Origin: Geosiphon pyriformis
Lineage: Eukaryota > Glomeromycota > Glomeromycetes > Archaeosporales > Geosiphonaceae
Direction of reading: 5' to 3'
Length of the DNA: 64,000 nt
NCBI GenBank assembly: GCA_016748015.1
Contig: JAAOMT010000607.1
Span: forward strand, 808,221 to 872,220
How positions within the stretch are numbered: the first letter of the stretch is position 1; each line of letters begins with the position of its first letter. Positions 10,581 to 21,699 of this stretch are shown here, piece after piece. A program made the translations under genes and the position numbers. The notes under the pieces are model-generated. The model ran no database searches and was not told where the DNA came from. It worked only from the letters and a program-made list of their open reading frames with translations.

Positions 10581-10770
10581 TGACATAACACAGAATAATG
10601 CGCAATAATATTGGATAATGTATTATAACATAAGATAACATGTTATAATATAGAATAACACAGAATAGCACGTAATAACATAGAATAATGTATTATAATG
10701 CAGGATAACACAGAATAACATGTAATAACATCAGATAATGTGTTATAATATAAGATAACTAGCAATAATA
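10581..10770 (+). repeat. Nineteen 10-bp repeats in the U3 of LTR B
   Basis: Nineteen consecutive decamers keep exact 10-bp spacing with consensus NNNRATAAYR (for example CAGAATAATG, TAAGATAACA, TGTAATAACA). The same array appears in reverse in both other B LTRs, at about 50325-50480 and 52815-52970. The period is close to one helical turn, so the AT-rich cores all face one side of the DNA. Confidence 0.85.
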
Positions 10771-10856
10771 TAGAAAAATAAAGCAATAACAGAAACAACA
10801 AAACAATAGTTAGCGATAGCGAAACAATTGAAAGCAATCCTGTAAAACCAAAAGAA

Positions 10857-10866
10857 TATATAAAAG
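10857..10866 (+). promoter_or_regulatory. TATA box of LTR B
   Basis: TATATAAAAG lies about 87 bp after the decamer array. It would put the start of the element transcript near 10890-10900 and define the left third of the LTR as U3. The placement of the start site is inferred. Confidence 0.6.
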
Positions 10867-11124
10867 CAAGTAGTTGTAGAAGTGAGAAAAGACAGACAGA
10901 TAGATATGAACCTCTAGACCAGAATTAAAATATCCATATCCCTTCATCCTTTATTATCTTCCCTATTTCATCTCCTGAAATAAACCAATTATTAAAGAAA
11001 TCAGAATCACAAATTCATGTTCTTAAACTTTGTAGAATTTACGTGAATTAACCCTTGTCTCATACCTCCATTCTAAAACAGATGCTCTTAGCATAACTGT
11101 CTTGAACCTATTAACAATTTGAAC

Positions 11125-11149
11125 CAATTGCTCTTGATCACAGTGATTG
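11125..11149 (+). repeat. Conserved LTR hairpin, LTR B plus-strand copy
   Basis: CAATTGC and GTGATTG are separated by 11 bases containing TTGATCA. In sense RNA all seven positions pair if two G-U wobbles are allowed. Counterparts with fully paired stems occur in the other LTRs at 49985-50009, 52476-52500, 55290-55314 and 63473-63495. Confidence 0.6.
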
Positions 11150-11606
11150 ACGATACTAATTTATCTTTTTCTCTCTTTTCTTTTCTTTTTCTTTTTCTTT
11201 CTTTTTCTGTCTTATTTTTGTAGAGCGGCAACATAGTAAAATCGACTGTTTGAGAATAGACTTCGTAATAGCCTGGTAAAAGAGAGAAGCTCCTTCTAAG
11301 TTTTTGAATATTAATATTATCTTGCTAGCTTACCAGAAAGGTAAAAAGACAATGCCAGACCCTAACAACTGCGCTTATTAGCTTGGAGAAGAAAGCTCAC
11401 ATTTACAAAAAACATTGCAATCGACAAAAGACAAACTTTGTGCCTTATAACCAAAAAACTCAATGAGTAAAATTCACATCCAGGAATAGCTCTTCAGAGA
11501 CTGATAATCAAGACTAAGCCAACAGAATTACGTGAAAGATGCATCATCAATAATTGAGAGCACCAAACGTTACCATTTTTCATACTCACCAAGTTTACCT
11601 GTAACA

Positions 11607-12142
11607 TCATTGCCACAGTGTCTGAATTTGGGGAAATTAAGTTGATCAAAATTCAGCTGATTGGAATGTGGCAAAAAGCTGTGGTAAAGTTTGCTGAATT
11701 AGACCAAGCTAATTTATTAGTCTCTAAGTGGTCATTCCTGATTGGTAAGGATTCTGTGCACATAGCCAAAGTGGTGGAAGATTGTAAGACTTGAACTTCA
11801 AGAAATCAGTTCAGAGCACTTTTGTTTACTTTGCTGGTGAGAACAATGGCACATGATCTTGAGACTCTTATGGATAGGACTGGTGGGAAAACTTGTGTTA
11901 TAAACAGATCTCTGGAAACTAGTAATAAGATTTGTTGTACTGTAGTCAGTTTTGAATCTGATAATAATCTGAAATCTGCCTTTTGCATGGAGCCTGGCTC
12001 GAGTTTTTCTAAGGTTCTGACTTCCAAGGTAGGTAGATTGGAATTGAAAATGGTAGCTTTCGAGGTCTCAATCAGTTCAGTTTTGGAAAAGTTGGATTGT
12101 CTGTATTCTGGTGCAAGTTCTTTAGCTCTCCTTCTTTCTTAA
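11607..12142 (+). pseudogene. LINE L1 ORF1, truncated and internally deleted
   Basis: ORF1 proteins bind the element RNA. The readable part corresponds to the RNA-binding region (IKIQLIGMWQKAVVKFAEL; later TAHDLETL-like and GGKTCVINRSLET), with two stops near 11793. Compared with ORF1 of L3, about 0.6 kb including the CCHC knuckle is absent: the sequence passes directly from CMEPGSSFSK to VLTSKVGRLELKMVAFEVS, the coiled-coil-like C-terminus. The join keeps the frame. The ORF ends at 12142, eleven bases before ORF2. Confidence 0.75.
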
Positions 12143-12152
12143 TAAGTAGTTT

Positions 12153-15100
12153 GATGTGGAAAGTGGCTATGTGTAACATTAGAGGCATGAACAATCCTGC
12201 CAAACAAGAGGATATTGTTCAATGGCACAAAAATATGGGCAACATAATTTCTGTGGTTACTGAGACAAAGTTAAAAGGCAAAGTTTGTCCTTAGATTATG
12301 AATAAGTTTGATGGTGTTCGAGTGTTCATCTCTGGTTTGGAGTCTGGTTATTTGGGTACAGGTGTTGTCATAATTATGGATGCTTCTCTGGCAAAGCACA
12401 TATGCAAAGTTTCTGAGATGTCTGGTCAATTAATTTCTATGAAATTACTATTTAAAAACAAACTTTCATTGATGGTTTTGGGCTTGTATGCAGGTGTTAT
12501 CTTGGAAAAGAGGCTGGCTTATTCTCATGTTGTCAATTCAATAGTGACTGAGGCTCTAAATGGCAGTACATTCATTGTTCTTGATGGTAACTTTAATGAA
12601 AATGATTCTGGTCACAATGCAAGCTTCAAGAAATATCTGGATTTGGGTTTGTTTGATTCTTTACATGGTTCTTCTTTGCACAGACTTCTCATATGGTCCA
12701 ATTTGAGAGGTGTTCAAAAGTGCATAGATTTTATATTAGTTAGTAAGGGTCTTTGCAGTTTGTCTTTTAACCAAAAAGTTTACTGTCTGGCTGAATTTTT
12801 TGATTCTGACCACTTGGTCATATTAGCGAACATTGGTTTGAGAGGCTTTTTCAATTTTCAGCTTAATTTGGTATGCAAACAGGCTGCAAAAAAAAAATGG
12901 AAATACAAAGTTAGTGGTGTTAGTGATGAGATTTGGAAAAAGTTTGGAGATGCATTATTGGCTGCTTTTTCAAAGTCTGCTAGTGATTTTGAATACCACA
13001 TCTCTGAAGGTGATATCAATAGAATGTGGACACTCCTCTGCCAAATGGTACAATCTGCAATAGAAGTCACTCTCATGAAAACATGATCCAGAGATGGTGG
13101 GTTGGTCAAAACTTCTGCATCTTCTAGATTTCATAAGTTAGAACTTCTGGTGGCAAAAATTTTGAATGCATACAAATCAGGTAATTTGGAAAGACTTCAG
13201 GCTTTAGTTGATAAATGGGTTAACTTGGACTTTGACCAAGCCGTAAAGTTCAAGAGTTCCTTGAACAATAGTCATGACAAAGTGTTGGTTAAACAATTAC
13301 TGGCATATTTTAGAAAATTATATAGGTCTCGCAAGTTTTTGGAATTTAAGACTACTGAGAACTCATAGATCCAGGTGGTCATTGATAAGTGCATAGAAGC
13401 TTTTGTAGACAACAAAGGTTAAATGATTAGAAATATGTTAGAAAAGCCTTTCAGAAAAGTCACATTGGATTATCTGGTTAATAATGGTGATTTGATCTTA
13501 GAACCTGATTTGGTTAAGAGCAAGGTGGATTCAATTATAGAAAATTGGACCAGGGAATGCACAATCAAATCTTTGATGTCTTCTTGTTGACAAGCACAAT
13601 TCTCTCCTCTCAATCATGTCAGTGATAATGCATTTTCTGGGGTAATGAAGCAAATTGATTTTGATGAGTTTTTATTAGTGGTCAAAAATTTTCTTAATGA
13701 CAAAGCTACTGGTTTGTCTGGCATCTCTAATGAGATGTGGAAACACTGTGATGAGTCTGTTCTAGTCCTTCTTTTGCATCTGCTCAACTTGTGCTTAATA
13801 TGCAAATCTGTTCTGGATGCTTGGAAAGAAGTTTGGATTTCCATGATTCCAAAATCTTATGAGTGGAAAGGAGTTCTGATGAACACCAGACCTATTGCTC
13901 TCATTGAAACCTCTAGGAAAATTCTTTTAAAGATTTTATTTGATTGTATTTTGAGGGTCTGCAACACACACAATGTTTTGCGTGGAGACAATTTTTCAGT
14001 GTTGAAAGGCACTTCTACTCAGTCTCCTATCTTTGTTATAGGTTTTGTTGTGAAAGATGCTTTGAAAAAGAGCAGAGAACTCTGGTTGGTGCTTCAGAAC
14101 ATGCACAAAGCTTATGATTTAGTGGGCTGGTTGCATCTGAAGAGTAGTTTAGAGAGAATCAAAATATGTGAGAGATTTGTCAGGTTTTTTGGTAGTATCC
14201 ACAATGGCCACAAGAATAGAGTTATAACAGACTTTGGTTTGTCTAAGAGTTACAAAGTTCACAATGGTTTGGACCAGGGAAAAGTTTTTTCTCCTCTTTT
14301 GTGGAGAATTTTTTATGACTCTCTGTTGTGCGAAGTGAAAAAACATGAGTTATTTTTTGGGTATCAAGTCGATTCCAAATTTGTGGCCAGAATGGGCAGA
14401 ATTAAGTCAAATGCTGATTTGACTTCTTATTTAGCTGCTGGTGCTTTTGTGGATGACACCATTTGGGTTGGCAATTGTCATACAGCAACACAGAATATTT
14501 TGAACATTACTAATGAGTTTTTTGAATTAATGGATATATCAATTAACACAGAAAAAACGGTTGCCATTCTTATTAACCCAAGATCCAGCAACACCTCCTT
14601 GAAAGTGAGTGGGTCTTCAATCTCAATCACAAAGGCTGGTGAAGCTCATCAGTATCTAGGTATTTTTCTGTTGACTAAAAATTTCTTTGGTCTAAGTTTG
14701 AAAAAGACAAATTCAGATGTCAAATTTTTCTCATCCATGGTTTTGTGCAAGGCTGTTATGGACAAGCAGTTCTCTTACTTAGTATCAGCTGTTTTACAGT
14801 TCATAGTGGAATATAAAACTCAATTTAGCTTCACCAGTAGAGGCATGTACAAGAAATAGGACTGTATGATTAGGAAGAAGTTGAAGTCTAAGGCCAGTCT
14901 GCTTAAGAACTTTCCTAATAAGACAATACATCATCCTTCTTTTTACAATTTAAAGCCCTTTGAACAGGTTCAGGCAGAAGCAAAAGTCTTGTCAGTGTTA
15001 CAGTTTGCTAATGATAGTGGGTTAATGGGTCAATTATTTAGGCACAGATCAATGGACTTGCAAGTTTTGGAGTGGGTTTTTCAGAAATTTCTTCAATTTT

Positions 15101-16830
15101 CTGTTAAGTTAATGGTCAATTCGATGAACAATTTTCTGGCTGGTGTTACTAAGATTTTTTTATGTAATAATATCTCCTTAGCTAATGGCTTGCCCAATGC
15201 TTTTTGTTTTAAGTGAAGTTTTTCTGTTCTAGATATTTTGGGCCAAGCTATGTATCTTCGGGTTTGCAGATCACTAAAGCATTTTGGAGTCATTTTTGCA
15301 GACCAGTTGTTGAACAGTCATAGAAAATGTTTTAATTGGAAGAATTTTTGCCATTGGAAACAATTGGATTCCAGAGGCTTAGTTCCTTTATGGTTCATGC
15401 TGGTTTCAGATTTTGTCAAGAGTGGTGGTTTGGTTAAAAGTTCCTCTTTTGCTGTTGGGTTCCCTTTTATGCTGGATGTTTTTCATATAGACCAATTTGG
15501 TTTTGTCCATTCTAGTTTAAAAGATGCTTCTTTACCAATGATCTTAGTTTATACTAATGACTCTGTTAAAGGCTTTGGTATTTCTAATGCTGTCAGAGGG
15601 GCTGCCACTTATTTTTCTGATCTAAGTTTACACATAAGTGTAGAGGTTCATGGTTTGCTATCATCTACTCTAGCCAAAATGCTGGCTATTGTGCTGGCTT
15701 TCAAGTGCATACTGGCTTCCTCAAATGTTACAATTTTCTCTGACAGTTAGGCTTCCTTAGATACATGTCAAGCCGAGTTGAGGTTGGTGGCTCTAGATTT
15801 TCGCAACAGATGCTAGATAGAGTGCCATCATATTAGCAATTTGGACAAGAATAAAAACATTTCTGTTACTTGGTCTAAGATAAAAGGTCATTCTGGTGTT
15901 TTGGACAATAAGTGTGCTAATTGTTTGGCTGATCTAATCACATCATCAGGGCTTGTTTTTTCAACTAACATCAAAAAAAAATTCTTAATGGCAGATGGTA
16001 AGGTGATTTTTGGCAATACATGTCATTTCACTAGGTTGACAAATGATACTGTTAGATGCTTTTAATGGAAATTTGGACCTGGTTCAAGCGTTATGGATCC
16101 TTCATGAATTGGAGACATAAATTGAGTTTGTACTGCCTTGGTTTGGCATTCTGACTCCCACATGTCTACAGGATATATAAGCAGAACTACCACCAGTTTG
16201 CACACATATTTGATAAAAGTCTTACATAAAAGGCTACCTATAGCTGTTAGAAAGTGCTTGTATGATCAAAGTTATCTTAGTGTGTTATGTGTCCACTATG
16301 GAAAGATGGATTTTTCGGATTATAGTTTTGTTTGTTACTTGGACTTTCTAATGCATCAGAGCTTATTAAGTGAGCATTCCTCTTTTTGGAAATCTCTTAC
16401 TAAGACAACCTTGTCATTATCTATGGTTTTGCAGTTTCTGGCTTCCTCAGTTTCTGATGGTGGTCTCTATACATCTTTGTGCAAGAGTCTTGTGTTTAAA
16501 AATTGGTTGGCAGAGGCTAAAAAATTTTTTGTGAATACTAAAATTGCAATGTCTAATTTGGTCAAGTTTATTTGGAGTTTGGTTATTGGCCATAGAGAGC
16601 AGATTTGAGTGCCTAATTCAAAACTTTGAGCTGAGATGGAGTGTTATGGGTCATTATGTACAGATGAGTCTTTATATGATGTCATTCGGGTTTTTCCTGC
16701 TAAGATTTTAGGTGGTATTGCTCGTTTACTAGGGATTGAGAAAGGTTATGCGACCAACTTTGGTCTAAGTGTTAGCCATTTATTTTTTGCTGATGCTGCT
16801 GGCGAAGACACAATGAATATAGTTACATAG
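12153..16830 (+). pseudogene. LINE L1 ORF2: APE endonuclease, RT, RNase H
   Basis: ORF2 nicks the target and copies the RNA there. Endonuclease (12153-12860): CNIRGMN, TETKL, GLYAG, LDGNFNEND and FDSDHLVI keep the Asn, Glu, Asp and His of the APE fold. RT (13645-14860, open for 404 codons): IPKSYEWKGVLMNTRPIAL, HNGLDQGKVFSPLL and FVDDTIWVG with both catalytic Asp. RNase H (about 15540-16000): LVYTNDSVKGFG, then IKGHSGVLDNKCANCLAD. A Cys/His-rich end follows at 16250-16350. Only about ten stops break it (for example TAG 12295-12297 where Trp fits, and TGA 13084-13086 where Arg fits), so it is fairly young. Confidence 0.9.
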
Positions 16831-16960
16831 TGTAGCTTTGATTGGCCAAGTGGCTAGTCACATATAGCAAGAGCGTAAATCACATTTAATTTAGAACTTT
16901 AGATAATTGTATTGTATTAGATAGTAATTGGGCTTCACTCATTAAATAAAAAAAAAATAT

Positions 16961-17703
16961 TTAAATATATTATTATTATTATTTAACAAATTTAATTATT
17001 AATTTATTAAGTTTTAATTAATTTTGAACTTTAAATATATAAATAAAAATTAGAAAATTTTTTTGATATAATTTAATATTAGTTGCTTAACTTAATTAAT
17101 ATTTTTAATATTATACTGGAAATTTTAATTTTAAAAATATTAAATTCGCAAAATCATTTTTTAATATGCCAATTAAATTCAGATTTTTGTTAAGATTATT
17201 TATATATGTTATTTTTACATAATTTTATTGGAAAATGGTTTACTATTTTTTCAGTTTAAAATATTATTTAGATAATACAGTAGTACCTCCATAAGAGTGC
17301 TTTTTATAAGTGTATCCTTTATATTCTGTATGTGCAAATGATTTTATATTTTATAATTGCATGCACCAATCAGAGGTTTCTGATTATTTGTTAGTAGGGT
17401 TAGATTTGTTTTGATTGGCTTGGTGGCTAGTCACGTGTAAAACAATATATATTTTATTATTGGCTATTCTTTAAATGCATACTCTCACTAAGCGCAAATT
17501 TAATTTACAATTAATAAATTTTCTATATTAAAGAAATGTATTTTCGTAAAAAACAAAGTTACCCTTTTGAACGACAATAATTCACCATAAGTTAAGGGTT
17601 TGCTTTTTTTTTTTTCCATTAGGCAAAGGAAGATACGAGTCTTGCTGCTAAATAAACAGACGAACGAAAAGAGGGTAATATAGGAGTAGGTGTTTTAAAA
17701 CCA
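16961..17703. other. AT-rich spacer with a short LINE-tail fragment
   Basis: No gene seen. The first 300 bases are almost pure A and T. At 17411-17440 the sequence resembles the L1 tail (TTGATTGGCTTG then the stem-loop GTGGCTAGTCAC at 17423-17434), but no LINE coding sequence precedes it. A T-tract at 17605-17618 lies about 90 bp before the start of the RNase III gene and may belong to its promoter. Confidence 0.5.
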
Positions 17704-19489
17704 ATGGCATCAAGAGAGGTATTAAGCACTCCTGAGACGAGTACACTTGGTACACTTGGTACACACTACCGCTTTGGGGGCAAACTTTTTTGTCCCGAAG
17801 TTGGTGGAGTGGTTCCTGAGTTGGAAGTAAATTTAAAGGAGGGCGTTTTTCTCGGCTTCTCTACTCCAACTCCTCTTGATGACAGACCAAATGAGGTTAT
17901 TGCCATCAAAGAAAAGTTCTCGAGCACTAACAGTTCTGTGTCCTCCTTGAACCTTCAAAGTTCTAAGACTCCAGAAGCTAAAAAGTCTCGAGCTGATTTT
18001 CTTGTCGGCCTGACCTCGGCCCTCTCCAATAGCCTAAAAAACAATAATTTAGATCCAAAATTGCTTCAAGAATTTTCCCAGTTTTTGAAGAAATATGAAG
18101 GATTGGAAACATCAAGTCGATTTCATAATGTCTCTTTTGAGATAAATGATACGGAAATGACTGGATCCATTCAAAGTAATCTTACACAACGACCTCCTCT
18201 GTTGGTGGTTCCCTCCATTGAAAATGAAAAAAATATGTTGTCTGGTCAGAAACCACAGACCGCTATCACAGTTGACCATTTACATGAAGCCCCTAGGAAT
18301 CAAAATAACCATACCACAATCCATGATGTTGCCCCGGAGTTTGAATGTTCCTCGCATTCTTTGTGTCCAACAGCCGAATCTATCCCTAAACCAGTTGAGA
18401 TAATTGTCATTCCAGATGAAGATAATATTGATTTCGATATTGAGATCATTGAAATTAGTGATGATGAAGGTGAAGAAGAAAAAACAGGCGAAAAGAGGCA
18501 ATTTATGGAAGTTCAACACAAACGAGGAACAAAGCGGCGGAGGAGTCGCAGAGATCAGCACGTAGATCCAAGTATAGCAACATGTAAATCTTGAAAAATT
18601 TTGTTCCACTATTTTTTATCTAATTAACGTTTTTCAAATCCCTACCCAAATCTTGTTATAAGCAATCACAGGTCATCCCCTCCCTCTTTTCAAAGATCAA
18701 AGTCTCCGAACATTGGCCTTGACCCCACGCAAAATACGTCCTCAAACTGGAGAAAACTACGAAAGACTCGAACATTTGGGTGATCGCGTTTTGCAAATTA
18801 TTGCCACTGAAATGTTCTTGAAACGCTTGGGATACTTAAAACCACCATATAGTCGAAACATTGGATCATATATCCAAGATTTGGTCCGGAATTCAACGCT
18901 TAGCGTTTTTGGCTATATTTTGAATCTTAAAAAAGAGGTGGCGAATGTTCATAGTCCATACGTCGCCTCCCGCCTCTCACCAAAGGATCACGCTGATATG
19001 ATCGAGGCAATCATAGCTGCCCATTATCTTGACAACAACAGAGATTTAACCCCCACTTCTATATATTTGGAGCAACTTATGGGATCCCTGGTGGATGAGT
19101 TCTTGAAAGCTCCTAAATATGGCCTCAGCATCATCTCGCATTGGTTAGGGACAACTTATCCTCACCTAAAGGATCATGCACTTCACTCTAACCTATTCAA
19201 AGTTGAAAAAACACGGTTGAATTTGATAGAAATATCTCGCAATATCCCGGAGATAAAGGAATTGAATGGATTCGTTCAAAGAATCTATGGTCGTATGTTA
19301 AATTTACAGCTTGATCCTTCTGCTAAGGATCAGTTTCGGATAATTCTTCATGCGGGACCCTATCAAGTGGAAGGTCAGGCCCCTAATCTCTCTCAAGCAG
19401 CCCGCAGCGCTGCCCTAGAAGCCCTTCGATACTTTAGAAATTTGGAAGGGATTAGCTTACAGGAAAATAGCCATATGATTACAATCTGA
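17704..19489 (+). CDS. RNase III family protein (Rnt1-like), 565 residues
   Basis: RNase III cuts double-stranded RNA, as in pre-rRNA and snoRNA maturation or RNA silencing. Two exons, 17704-18583 and 18672-19489, joined over an 88-bp GT-AG intron with a branch-like CTAATTAAC. The join keeps the frame and gives HPLPLFKDQSLRTLAL before the catalytic domain. The signature ENYERLEHLGDRVLQ keeps both Glu and the Asp of the active site, and HADMIEAIIAAHYLD keeps the second Asp-x-x-Glu pair, so it should be active. The C-terminus (FRIILHAGPYQVEGQAP, then AARSAALEALRYF) resembles part of a double-stranded RNA-binding domain. The first 290 residues are disordered, with an acidic patch (EISDDEGEEE) and a basic cluster (KRGTKRRRSRR) that looks like a nuclear signal. 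There is no helicase or PAZ, so it is not a full Dicer. Confidence 0.85.
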
Positions 19490-20239
19490 TAAATTAGTGG
19501 GTAAAATTCTAACTTTATTGGGTTTTATGAAGATTTAATGGCTTAATTGAAAATGTCTTCTCTACAATCATCATGCAGACTGAATATTCAGTTCTTAAAA
19601 TTCATCAGTCCAGTCTTATCCTCATGTTTTCTTTATTTAGTTTCATACCGTTCATCACCTGCCGATATGATGATTTTAGCATCAGACAAACTCAATCGTT
19701 TAGTTTTGATGTTTTAATTCTTTTAATACATTCCTCATGAATACATACCGAGCGATTTTCTGACGCATGGCTATCAAACCTAGTGGAAAAATGATAACGC
19801 GATCCAAGGTTGGTTTCATCCAACTATCCTGAATGTGAAGTCATTACTTGACCTTTGGTCAATAACGGTGAAAAAACTAGCCCTTTTTCTTGTATTGACC
19901 AAATCTTTGTATCCACTTTATTAGATCTCTGAATTCCTATCAATTAAAAGTGAATCTTCTCAAGAATTTTCGATATCAAGTTGTACGATTCATTAATAAT
20001 CCTCCAGTCGTTAACATAGTTAGAGAATTGGGCATTCTGAATAGAATTTTTCTCACTTCATCAAATCTTTAACATTTTTTGGGGTTAACCGAATCCAATG
20101 TCACGAGGTTCAAATTGGTTTATATATTCCTGTTTAAATCCCATGAAAATGGTCGAAAGTTATGATATTGTTGATCAAATTAATCCTGAGCTAAAGCCTA
20201 GCTGATTACTAAGTGATTGAATGAGCTTTTTGTCTGCAG
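19490..20239. other. Spacer, possibly holding unrecognised exons
   Basis: Less AT-rich than the other spacers. I find no convincing reading frame longer than about 54 codons (ATG 19553) on the plus strand and nothing on the minus strand. The last 80 bases look like an intron end: an ACTAAG-like branch region, then TTTTTGTCTGCAG just before a short coding exon. Confidence 0.4.
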
Positions 20240-20344
20240 TTCACACCAGACATACCAAAGAAAAGGTCAAAGGCATATGGCAACAAGCTAGTTGAAAAAG
20301 CAAGGAAATTTTCGGTAAAGGATCTTCAAAAGCCTAGAAACTAA
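20240..20344 (+). CDS. Orphan 3' exon of an unidentified gene
   Basis: Directly after a strong acceptor (TTTTTGTCTGCAG), 34 codons read FTPDIPKKRSKAYGNKLVEK and on through ARKFSVKDLQKPRN to TAA 20342-20344. The Lys/Arg-rich composition and codon use look coding. I could not find the exon it joins: the RNase III frame closes at 19489 with no donor before the stop. It converges on the FYRN/FYRC gene, with 49 bases between the stops. It may be the last exon of a small nuclear or ribosomal protein gene, or chance. Confidence 0.35.
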   Translation, partial: FTPDIPKKRSKAYGNKLVEKARKFSVKDLQKPRN

Positions 20345-20393
20345 CGAGTTGAGAAATAATTTAACTGTATCTTTGAAAAAAAAACCTGAAGCT

Positions 20394-21699
20394 TTAGTCC
20401 TCGCTGCTTTCAGCTCCGTTCGCATCTGACATGATAACGTCGTCAGGTTCGTTATCGTTATCGTTATCGCTACTGGTACCTTTTTCTTCGTTTTCGTCAT
20501 TTTCTTTTGTGGGTGATTGTTCAGGCGCAGCAGAACTAGAAGCCTTCCCATTTTCTGTGCTAAGTCCATTAGCTCGACGCTTTCTATCACCATTTCTTGT
20601 CTTCATTACTTCAAAATTTTGCATCACATAATTTTTACATTTCGAGGCGTTAGGCAAATCTTGAATCATCTTTCGAATTGTAGCTTGAGAGAATCCGAAA
20701 TAATCTGGGCCTGAAGCCGCGTTTGAATGATTTCTATGACGGATCGCGTTAGCTGTACGAACGATATTTGTCCAAGCACCAGTTGCAGTTTTAGCTGTGA
20801 TAGGCTCATCAGGCTGATCATCGGCCTCAATTACAAACTAAAGAAAAAAATAATGAGTTTTAAGCTCCTAAATTATTGAGAAAATAAAATATTTACCCTT
20901 GGTCCATCACCCCCATCTTCAATTTTGCATGTATACATGGTTAGGGAGTCAGGATTTATCATACTATTGTATGATCTGATAAGTAAGGATTGTAAGAAAG
21001 TTATTTTATTGAATATCCAAGACAACAAACAAGTGTGAAAGAATTTATCTCAAATTAAAAATATTACCTTCTAACTTCATAGCCAACGGGCCAGATGTAT
21101 CTGTCATTGTGGAAAGTGTCTCTGTCGTAAATGATTTTTCCAAGACTGATAACAGTCAATATACTTCCAATTTGAACGGGTAATATATAGTTTTCATGTT
21201 TATCTTTTTCTACGTATTGAACTTTCAATGTTTTGCTGTTCAGTGGGGTTTTTGTTACTCGTTTTGTCGGGATTATGTCCATGATTGGCATTGTGTTAAC
21301 CATGTTGTTGGCAGGGATATGTGGTAACATCTTATTAGGATCTGAAATTCGAGGGCGACTAGTTTTTTTCTTTAGATTATGTAGAGAAGAAAGTGATGAA
21401 GCACGAGAATTGGGAAGCGAAGATAATTCCTCAAATTCGATCGATTCAGCTTTTACAGACTTTTCAGACTCTGAAAAGTCTTTTTCTTCATATTGATTTA
21501 GGCGACAAATGATCAATTCTTTTTCACGTTTCAGAGTCTTGATTCTTTTGAGAGCGCGTTCAAGCTCAGCATTAACCCGGTCGTTTTCCGATTGCATCTC
21601 TTGAGCTCTACGTTTCAATTTTTGGTAATGTTCTTGCGGGACGGTTTCTCCAGTAAAAACCGTTTGACGACGAGAATTTTGCGAATTGTTTTGTGCCAT
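20394..21699 (-). CDS. FYRN/FYRC domain protein (TBRG1-like), 384 residues
   Basis: FYRN and FYRC domains form one chromatin-associated fold found in MLL-type methyltransferases and in TBRG1. Minus-strand exons: 21699-21068, 20975-20897 and 20837-20394, with introns of 92 and 59 bp. Both joins keep the frame. The N-terminus has a coiled coil (about residues 22-70: HYQKLKRRAQEMQSENDRVN and on). The FYRN part is VQIGSILTVISLGKIIYDRD with YIWPVGYEVRR; FYRC follows with SYNSMINPDSLTMYTCKIED, then WTNIVRTANAIRHRN and GPDYFGFSQATIRKMIQDLP. The tail is acidic (SSDNDNDNEPDD). There is no SET domain, so the layout matches TBRG1-like proteins rather than MLL. A nuclear regulatory role is inferred. Confidence 0.85.

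Larger units (their letters stand above)
10527..11606 (+). repeat. LTR of family B (1080 bp)
   Basis: It starts TGTTACCC and ends CTGTAACA, with TGTTAC/GTAACA as terminal inverted repeats. Two further copies on the minus strand (49475-50522 and 52006-53013) match it over their length, which fixes both ends. From left to right it contains a long array of 10-bp repeats, a TATA box, a conserved hairpin, a pyrimidine-rich tract and a unique 3' part. It interrupts a LINE: ORF1 coding sequence of L1 begins directly at 11607. Confidence 0.9.
11607..16960 (+). mobile_element. LINE L1 (Tad/I-like), 5' part missing
   Basis: Non-LTR retrotransposon with ORF1 remnant, APE endonuclease, RT, RNase H, a Cys-rich end and a 3' tail with a small stem-loop and an A-rich end near 16950. 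This domain order is that of the Tad/I group known in fungi. LTR B at its left edge cuts ORF1, so the missing 5' part should lie beyond the other end of the inserted LTR element. Confidence 0.9.

Noticed and set aside
10581-10770. Decamer array as a CRISPR array or a coding repeat
   Set aside because: Units are contiguous without spacers, and no frame is open across them. They lie in a retrotransposon LTR of a eukaryote.
17735-17770. Tandem ACACTTGGT repeat at the start of the RNase III gene
   Set aside because: It is a short in-frame coding duplication (TLGTLGT) and needs no further explanation.
19553-19717. 54-codon ORF after the RNase III gene
   Set aside because: Short, no homology that I can see, and in a probable 3' UTR or intron.
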